DNA from: Gracilariopsis chorda
Taxonomy: Eukaryota; Rhodophyta; Florideophyceae; Gracilariales; Gracilariaceae
Assembly (NCBI GenBank): GCA_003194525.1
Contig: NBIV01000225.1
Location: forward strand, 62,001 to 126,000
Direction: 5' to 3'
Length of the DNA stretch: 64,000 bases
Shown: piece after piece, positions 58,366-64,000 of the stretch
How the letters are laid out: each line of letters begins with the position of its first letter
Numbering within the stretch: position 1 is the first letter of the stretch
The notes under the pieces: generated by a model
Databases searched by the model: none
Seen by the model: only the letters and a program-made list of their open reading frames with translations
What the model was told of the DNA's origin: nothing
Translations under genes and position numbers: made by a program

Positions 58366-59460
58366 AGGGCGACCTATTAAAAGCTCTTTGCAGGCAAGGT
58401 CATCATCGGCGACGAGAAAGTTAGTGTTGAGAAGCGCTAAGCTTCCTGAAGCGAGGTAGAGGATTGTTCTTGGTACAGTTCATGTGAAAGAGAATGAGAA
58501 CTGTTCGGCTGCGGCACTTTTGTCTTTCTTCAGCGCCACGGCGAGTGTTACAGTTTTGATGGCCACGATCTTACCAATCCCCTGGAGTACAGCCTTCTCA
58601 GCCAGATGTGGCGATACGGGGCTGTCGTCACTTCCATCGTCGCATCGGCCTGTTCAATCGACCGATGCCTGTCCATCCAAAACTGTGATGGCGCACATCG
58701 GTGAGTTTTTCGCGGTTATGGGGCGTAGTCGTCCGACAGTGCCAGGCATTTCCCCAGCTGCCCTCTTCTGTGATCTAGTGGACTTGGCGGGTCCTTCTTA
58801 TGCTTTCTTCCCTGCAAGTTTTGCTTTCGTCTGCCTTTTCTCCTCATCCGCAGAAAGATCGCAGTCATCTATCCAATGTCGGGCTTCGTTTTGTTTTCAG
58901 GGTGGGTGTGGGCAGGGAGGCGGTCGGTGACGAGACCATTTACGGAATGGTTTTGATGCATTACCGGCGTTGGAGTCCTTCTTTGATTCCCCTTCATTGG
59001 AGTTTGGCGTGGATTGGCTTGAACGTTTTCGAGGTTTCGTCTGTTTTGGTTTTGTGGGCGGACCATTGTCGATGAGTTAAAACGCCTCCGCTGCTCATAA
59101 TGTGTGCTTCATGAAACTCTCCACAGCTTTTCTTAGATTATAATGTGCTAGCTGAAGGTCGGTTTCCAATCTTTGTTGAAGCGTTCTTGGCCTGATTGCC
59201 GCAACAAGGTGTTCAACTGCCAGTTTTGGCTGCTCCATTTTCCAGCTAATCCCCTTTGCTTGGAGAACAGAAACGTAAGAAGTGAACAACCGTTTCATCC
59301 TTGAGCGCGAAGAAGTGTCATTCATATCCATATGAAGCTCCTTTTTTATGATCTAGTAAATAGAGACTATAGAGGCAGAGGACATCTCCTCTTCGGCTTC
59401 GGACTCAAGGTGCTTGCATAACGAGTCGTCTGTCAATTGGGCGAGTGTAATGACTCCAGG

Positions 59461-59831
59461 TGTAGCGGCTATACTGATTAAAATAACTTACTTTTGTATT
59501 TGGGTATATTATTATATAATAATATGACGGAACGGACAGGTTGATTGTTGTTGAAAGAGGATGAAGATGGGGGCCCCCGAGGTCTGAGAAAGGTCTGAAG
59601 TTCGAACTTGGTCGCCCTTGTGTCTCTCGTCTGAGAGAGAAGGTTTTTATAGACCTTTTCTTTATTGAAAGTGGACGCTCTGTAGAGATAGCAGTAAACG
59701 TAGTATTCATCTATAGAACTACAATAAAACATTCCTTATCATTGTTCATTTGAAGCCAAATTCCTGGACAAATTACCATTCGAAGCCAAATTCTTACCCA
59801 AATTACCGACTATCTTCGTCGATGTTCTACA
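59461..59831 (-). repeat. 3' LTR of the AT-rich element
   Basis: 371 bases; on the minus strand it begins TGTAGAACATCG and ends CCGCTACA, giving the terminal TG...CA with a 5-bp inverted end (TGTAG/CTACA). Inside, on the minus strand, are TATAAAAA (TATA-like) and AATAAA (polyadenylation-type) sequences near 59655-59665. A polypurine tract lies immediately upstream, as retroviral-type plus-strand priming needs. Confidence 0.85.
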
Positions 59832-59852
59832 ACTCTCCCCCTTTTCTTTTTT
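59832..59852 (-). other. Polypurine tract
   Basis: Read on the minus strand it is AAAAAAGAAAAGGGGGAGAG followed by T and the LTR start TGTAG. It is the expected primer site for plus-strand synthesis. Confidence 0.85.
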
Positions 59853-59879
59853 AACGGTTTGTCCTCAAACCAATTAATT

Positions 59880-60311
59880 TTATATTGTAAGATTTTCTTT
59901 GCTGGGATATATAAGATGAGGGTTTCCATCGTTGCATTTTATGTGGATAAATGTTTCTTTGTTATCAATTATTTTGGAAATTGATTCTTGAACTATGGAA
60001 ATGTAGTTTCCATGTTTTGGTAAGTGTCCATACATTCCGACAATGAGATAGTGAAATTGGACTAAAAAGTCTTCTTGTAGTAGACCAGTGACAGAAGAAT
60101 TAAGGTGCTCAAATAGTGCTAGAACCATATTTTTATCATTTTCGGTAAGTAGATTATCTTTGATTTGTTTATAGCCGAGGCTAATATTAATCATTTCATA
60201 TAGTAATACGTCTTGACTGTAACGGTCTTGTAGTACAGGTCGAAGATGGTTCTTCATGTAGTTGCCTGCGACCCATAGCAGTCCGTATTCTTGTACGTGG
60301 TAGATATTCAT
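59880..60311 (-). CDS. Extra reading frame between pol and 3' LTR, unknown
   Basis: 143 residues, unbroken, starting MNIYHVQEYGLLWVAGNYM, with a central YEMINISLGYKQIKDNLL and an end PHLIYPSKENLTI. I recognise no family; no signal peptide or membrane helix is clear. It shares the AT-rich composition of pol and sits between the pol stop (60348) and the polypurine tract, where Ty3-type elements usually have nothing coding or, in some groups, an extra gene. Could be a captured or accessory protein. Confidence 0.6.
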   Translation of the reverse strand: MNIYHVQEYGLLWVAGNYMKNHLRPVLQDRYSQDVLLYEMINISLGYKQIKDNLLTENDKNMVLALFEHLNSSVTGLLQEDFLVQFHYLIVGMYGHLPKHGNYISIVQESISKIIDNKETFIHIKCNDGNPHLIYPSKENLTI

Positions 60312-60347
60312 TTGTAGAAAGTTTGTAGGCTTGGTAGAGACGACAAG

Positions 60348-63314
60348 CTAGTTGACTAGAAAAGAAAGCGAAGTCTTTCCTTTTATAGACTTCTGTGTGT
60401 TCGATTTGTAAGAATCAAGTAACTCTGTAGTGATACGTGTATCATTTTCATTGAGCCATATGTCGTCAGAATCGTCCTGTCCTGTACGAAGAAGATATTG
60501 AATAACATTATTCCATATTCTATGTCCAATGATGTGTATTGGAATAGAATTATCCTTATGTATTAGTTTTTGGATATCCATACTTTGTTTAGCGTCATAA
60601 GTACTATTAAATGGTTTCAATAGCGATACATGGAATGTTGGGTGTATCAATTTATATTCTTTTGGAAGATCTAGTTTATACGATGTTTTGTTTTTATTGA
60701 ATGATATGATACGAAATGGTCCAATGTATTTCTGAATGAACTTCTTCGATCTTCCTTTGGGAATCATAAGGTTTTTTGTGGATAGTAAAACGTACTCATT
60801 AATATTGAAACTCTGAGGTCTTCTCCTTTGGTTTATATTGTCACTGTTTCTGGTGTTTGCTATTTCTATGGCAGATTTAGCAGCTTCTTCCGCTTTTCTT
60901 ATATTCCTTAAGAAATCAAAAGATGTGTTATTCTCTGGTTTACGTTCCTCAGTATGTAGAAGATCATTAATTGTAATTGGGTCTTGCCCATATTCTAAGA
61001 AGAATGGAGATAGATTGGTTGTACTATTCGTGTGATTATTGTATGCGAACTCTAGACCAGGTAGGTATTTTATCCAATCTCTTTGAGTATAGGAGATATA
61101 GCATCGTAGCATTTCTTCTAGTGTTCTGAACATTCGTTCCGTTTGTCCATCGGTTTGTGGATGAAACGATGTTGACAAATTCAGCTTAATCTGTAAAAGA
61201 TTCATTAGTGTAGTCCAGAATACACTGGTAAATCTGTTATCCCGGTCTGATACAATAGTTCGTGGAAGACCATGATGTCTGTATACTTCTTTATAGAATA
61301 TGTGAGCAATGTCTGGTGCTTTACTTTTATCAGTAAGTGGAATGAAATGAGCTCGCTTAGATAGCTTATCTACAATAGCCATTATACCTGTATAGTCTTC
61401 GATTTTTGGTAAGTCAAATATAAAATCCATTGTTATAACTTCCCATTTTTTAACAGGTGGAGGAAAAGGATGTAGTAATCCTTGCATTTCTTTATTCATA
61501 GATTTTGCCTTTTGACACCTTTCACATCCAGTTACATATTTCTTCACGTCACTCTTCATCTTTTTCCAGTAATACTGCTTTCTAAGGAGCAAAAGTGTCT
61601 TCTGATAAGATCTATGTCCTCCATGTAGTGAGTAATGGTTGTCGTGGGGAATTTGTTTTCTTATCTTACCATTTGGAATGCATAACCTATTCTCAAAATA
61701 TAACCTTTTTCCTATTATGTTGTATGGTTCTTTTATATCACCTAGTAGTTGTGAGAATTCTGGATCACTCTTATAATCTGTTTCAAGGTTTTTTAGAGTA
61801 TTTTCACTAACTCTTATTGTTGATAGGTTAAAAAGAGATTTGATAATGGCTGTAGAGGTTTTGCATACTTCTGTATTCTTTCTGGATAATGCATCGGCTA
61901 CTCTATTTTCTTTCCCTTTTATATAGGATACTGTGTGATCGAATTGTTGCATATATTCAACCCATCTAGCTTGTTTCCTAGATAATGTCTTCTGTGTTTC
62001 TAGAAACTTAAGGGGATGGTGATCTGTTAGAATAGTAAATCTAGAGCCATGTAGGTAAGATCTCCATGTTTTCAGGGCGAATATAATTGCTAGTAACTCT
62101 CGTTCTCCAGTAGAATAGTTTTGCTCTGCTTCATTAAGTTTCTTAGAGGCATATGCTATTGGTCGTTTACCATTTTCGTCTTCTTGCATTAACACTGCGC
62201 CTAGACCTGTGGCTGAAGCGTCTGTAGTTACTTCATATGGTAAGGATGGGTTCGCACATCTTAGTAAGGGTGCGCTTACTAGTTTTTTCTTAAGTTGATC
62301 GAAAGCCTCTTGTTCTGCTTTGTTCCATACAAAGTCATTTTTTTCTTTTGTAAGTTCTGTGAGAGGTGTAGCTATTTTGGCAAAGTCCTTAATGAACTTT
62401 CTATAGTAGTTGCATAGGCCAATAAAACTTTGTACGTCTCTAACAGTCGTCGGTATTGGCCATTTAGCAACAGCTTCTATCTTACTTTTATCAACCTTAA
62501 TTCCAGCTGGTGTTATGATATGACCGAGGTATTCAACTTCTTGGGTCATGAAATGACACTTAGATAATTTCCCATAAAGTTTCTCTTTTCGTAGAGTATC
62601 TAGAACAATTCTAAGATGTTTTAAATGTTCTTTCCTTGTCTTGCTGTATATTAATATATCATCTAAGTAAACCATGACAAATTCGTCAAGATGTGGTCTA
62701 AATATGTTGTTCATTAAAGTTTGGAAACAACCTGGTGCGCCGGTTAGGCCAAATGGTGTGACTAAATACTCAAATTGCCCGTATCTTGTACGGAATGCTG
62801 TCTTAGGTATATCATTCTCTTTAACTCGTATTTGATTATAGCCAGCTCTAAGGTCTAAAGTAGTGAAGTATTTGGCGTTTCCAAGTTGGTCCCACACTTC
62901 ATCAATTCTTGGTAGTGGTACATTATTCTTAATCGTCTTTTTATTTAATGCTCTGTAATCTACGCACATGCGTAGTGAACCATCCTTTTTGGGAGTAAAT
63001 AAAACAGGGCTTCCCCAAGGGCTTATGCTTGGCTTAATAAATTCATGGCTAAGTAAGTGTTTTATTTGTTTTCTCATTTCTTTCAATTCTTTAGGAGATA
63101 GTTTGTACATTGGTCCCATTACGGGTGCGGTGTCATCTTTCATCTTAATTTCCATTTCAACTTGCCTTTTGGGTGGTAAACCTTTTGGTAAATCTTCTGG
63201 AAATACATCTTTATACTCCTCAAGTATTCTCTGTAATTCATCATCTTTTGAATCAGATATGTTCTTCTCAATGTCTTGCTCACATTGATTCGTTTTTGGG
63301 TGTATTGTAACAAG
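60348..63314 (-). CDS. Pol polyprotein: reverse transcriptase, RNase H, integrase
   Basis: One long frame; the first ATG is at 63155, but conserved sequence (EEYKDVFPEDLPKGLPPKRQ) extends upstream to about 63312 in the same frame as the protease, separated by one TAA. RT: FTPKKDGSLRMCVDYRALN, FTTLDLRAGYNQIRV, the active box VYLDDILIYS. RNase H: TTDASATGLGAVL, YSTGERELLAIIFAL, LTDHHPLKFL, NRVADALSR. Integrase: H-H-C-C zinc finger (HYSLHGGHRSYQKT...CERCQK), then MDFIFDLP and IVSDRDNRFTSVFW with the D,D,E set in HPQTDGQTERMFRTLEEMLR. The C-terminus (IHIIGHRIWNNVIQYLLR...IWLNENDTRIT) resembles a degenerate chromodomain. All catalytic residues seen are intact. Confidence 0.93.
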   Translation of the reverse strand, partial: LVTIHPKTNQCEQDIEKNISDSKDDELQRILEEYKDVFPEDLPKGLPPKRQVEMEIKMKDDTAPVMGPMYKLSPKELKEMRKQIKHLLSHEFIKPSISPWGSPVLFTPKKDGSLRMCVDYRALNKKTIKNNVPLPRIDEVWDQLGNAKYFTTLDLRAGYNQIRVKENDIPKTAFRTRYGQFEYLVTPFGLTGAPGCFQTLMNNIFRPHLDEFVMVYLDDILIYSKTRKEHLKHLRIVLDTLRKEKLYGKLSKCHFMTQEVEYLGHIITPAGIKVDKSKIEAVAKWPIPTTVRDVQSFIGLCNYYRKFIKDFAKIATPLTELTKEKNDFVWNKAEQEAFDQLKKKLVSAPLLRCANPSLPYEVTTDASATGLGAVLMQEDENGKRPIAYASKKLNEAEQNYSTGERELLAIIFALKTWRSYLHGSRFTILTDHHPLKFLETQKTLSRKQARWVEYMQQFDHTVSYIKGKENRVADALSRKNTEVCKTSTAIIKSLFNLSTIRVSENTLKNLETDYKSDPEFSQLLGDIKEPYNIIGKRLYFENRLCIPNGKIRKQIPHDNHYSLHGGHRSYQKTLLLLRKQYYWKKMKSDVKKYVTGCERCQKAKSMNKEMQGLLHPFPPPVKKWEVITMDFIFDLPKIEDYTGIMAIVDKLSKRAHFIPLTDKSKAPDIAHIFYKEVYRHHGLPRTIVSDRDNRFTSVFWTTLMNLLQIKLNLSTSFHPQTDGQTERMFRTLEEMLRCYISYTQRDWIKYLPGLEFAYNNHTNSTTNLSPFFLEYGQDPITINDLLHTEERKPENNTSFDFLRNIRKAEEAAKSAIEIANTRNSDNINQRRRPQSFNINEYVLLSTKNLMIPKGRSKKFIQKYIGPFRIISFNKNKTSYKLDLPKEYKLIHPTFHVSLLKPFNSTYDAKQSMDIQKLIHKDNSIPIHIIGHRIWNNVIQYLLRTGQDDSDDIWLNENDTRITTELLDSYKSNTQKSIKGKTSLSFLVN

Positions 63315-63932
63315 TTATATTTTACTCTTTTGCCTTTTCACGAGTTTTGCAAACTGTTTTTTACTTAGCAGGGCTTCTTCACGGGAGCTCTGTCTTTTGA
63401 CAGATTCTGCGTCCAGAAAGAAGTTCTTGTTATCAATATTGACTAGTACAGTATTTCTTTTCCAGTTTATTCGTGGATTGTACTGCTTAAGCCACGTTTT
63501 TCCCAGAATAACATCATAGCCGATTAAATCAACTATGAATGGATTTGTTTTAAACTTAGCTTTACCAATTTGGATATTAAGAACGTCTAAACATTCATCC
63601 ATGGGGACTAATGTTCCATCCCAAAGCTCTGCTTTAACCTCACTTGGTTTTCTTTTTAATTTTAGCTGATCAGCATACTTCTTTGAAATACAAATATCTT
63701 CACACCCACTATCAATTAGAATATTACAGTTTTCCATTTTATCCAATGTCATACCTTCTCCTGAAAATATGAGTAGATTAGAACACTTATTTCTATTCTT
63801 AAACGCACATAAAGCAATTGTATTTGTTTTTGTGTTTTTCTTTGGTTTTGTGTTGTTTTTGTGTTTTTTTGCGATTTCATGTTGTACAATCTTAAAGGAC
63901 TCGGGTCCCTTGTTTTGAGCCGAATCCATCAT
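63315..63932 (-). CDS. Retrotransposon aspartic protease (with gag C-terminal part)
   Basis: 205 residues from the ATG at 63932; an in-frame TAA lies about 20 bases upstream, so gag is in another frame or ends there. The protease motif is ILIDSGCEDICIS (catalytic D-S-G), with a second flap/ILG region VDLIGYDVILGKTWLKQYNP. A basic Lys/Asn-rich stretch (HKNNTKPKKNTKTN) leads it, like the end of a nucleocapsid. The frame ends KSKI-TAA at 63315 and pol follows in the same frame. Confidence 0.85.
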   Translation of the reverse strand: MMDSAQNKGPESFKIVQHEIAKKHKNNTKPKKNTKTNTIALCAFKNRNKCSNLLIFSGEGMTLDKMENCNILIDSGCEDICISKKYADQLKLKRKPSEVKAELWDGTLVPMDECLDVLNIQIGKAKFKTNPFIVDLIGYDVILGKTWLKQYNPRINWKRNTVLVNIDNKNFFLDAESVKRQSSREEALLSKKQFAKLVKRQKSKI

Positions 63933-64000
63933 TTCTAGTTTTTTGAGTTGTTAAACTCTCTATGCTTCCAAGGACGACACCCTTTTCTATGGCACTTGAA

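Larger units (their letters stand above)
55271..59460 (-). mobile_element. Decayed Ty3-type LTR retrotransposon (minus strand)
   Basis: Remains of one gag-pol element read right to left: gag/zinc-knuckle-like and protease remains (about 59331-58400, with a D-S-G-like protease region interrupted by a TGA near 58650), reverse transcriptase, RNase H and integrase (56254-58365), and integrase C-terminal part (to about 55271). Several in-frame stops break it, and the polymerase box is altered. Codon use is GC-richer than in the neighbouring element, closer to the host. The right end is cut by, or abuts, the younger element's LTR at 59461. Long decay makes it non-autonomous. LTRs of this element were not found. 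Confidence 0.8.
59461..64000 (-). mobile_element. AT-rich Ty3/chromovirus-like LTR retrotransposon (minus strand, 5' end beyond window)
   Basis: Read right to left: protease (63315-63932), pol (60348-63314), an extra reading frame (59880-60311), a polypurine tract (59832-59852) and the 3' LTR (59461-59831). Gag and the 5' LTR must lie beyond 64000. The frames are long and unbroken apart from one in-frame stop between protease and pol. The AT-rich composition differs sharply from host genes and the older element. It lies directly beside the decayed element, with no host sequence between, which suggests insertion into it. CCAGG at 59456-59460 would be the 5-bp target duplication to look for at the other end. 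Confidence 0.9.

Overview
The window looks like nuclear DNA of a photosynthetic eukaryote, most likely a red alga (a florideophyte of the Chondrus type is my best guess; this is inference). Reasons: compact genes with none or a few short (about 75-135 nt) GT-AG introns; typical eukaryotic nuclear genes (SMC3, Rab11, CSA/ERCC8, THG1, MIA40, complex I 49-kDa subunit); plastid-type proteins with transit peptides (TPM-domain thylakoid protein, octanoyltransferase, a one-helix protein); a secreted Hint-domain (hedgehog-type) protein of a kind known from red algae; and Ty3-type LTR retrotransposons.

Layout. 1-3007: an organelle-targeted MutS running off the left edge, divergent from a kinase with C-terminal EF-hands (3519-5492). 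7253-8326: a secreted Cys-containing protein with one intron. 10000-12744: MIA40 convergent with an ABCD-type half transporter. 14427-19841: SMC3 and an unknown coiled-coil protein with repeated basic phospho-site-like motifs. 20433-25216: mitochondrial m-AAA protease and a CSA-like WD40 protein. 25613-27724: two divergent Rab11 paralogs around a shared promoter. 27924-30536: octanoyltransferase, a one-helix plastid protein and a TPM thylakoid protein. 31660-38569: WRAP73-like WD40 protein, HAD 5'-nucleotidase, a possible small gene, organellar cyclophilin, tRNA-His guanylyltransferase. 38898-40343: the Hint protein. 43335-49104: PIN4-type parvulin, complex I NDUFS2, catalase. From about 49 kb to the right end the DNA is gene-poor and transposon-rich: a pogo/Tc5-like transposase, a decayed Ty3-type element, and an AT-rich, much better preserved Ty3/chromovirus-like element inserted beside or inside it.

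The most unusual signal is in the complex I 49-kDa subunit gene (44279-46328). Joined as two plain introns, two of its three intron positions give a broken or altered reading frame. Both are repaired exactly, with canonical GT-AG borders everywhere, if a single-nucleotide exon (G at 44685; C at 46102) and a 3-nt exon (GGT at 46225-46227) are recognised. This restores the conserved QHPAAHG and FGEVDR sequences and also turns two over-long introns into ones of 86-133 nt, the size seen elsewhere in the window. RNA evidence is needed to settle it.

Functional themes: mitochondrial biogenesis and energy (MIA40, m-AAA, NDUFS2, perhaps MutS and cyclophilin), chloroplast functions (TPM protein, one-helix protein, octanoyltransferase), chromosome and DNA maintenance (MutS, SMC3, CSA), and secretion/signalling (Rab11 pair, Hint protein, kinase with EF-hands). 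Neighbours do not form functional operons; divergent pairs share short promoter regions.
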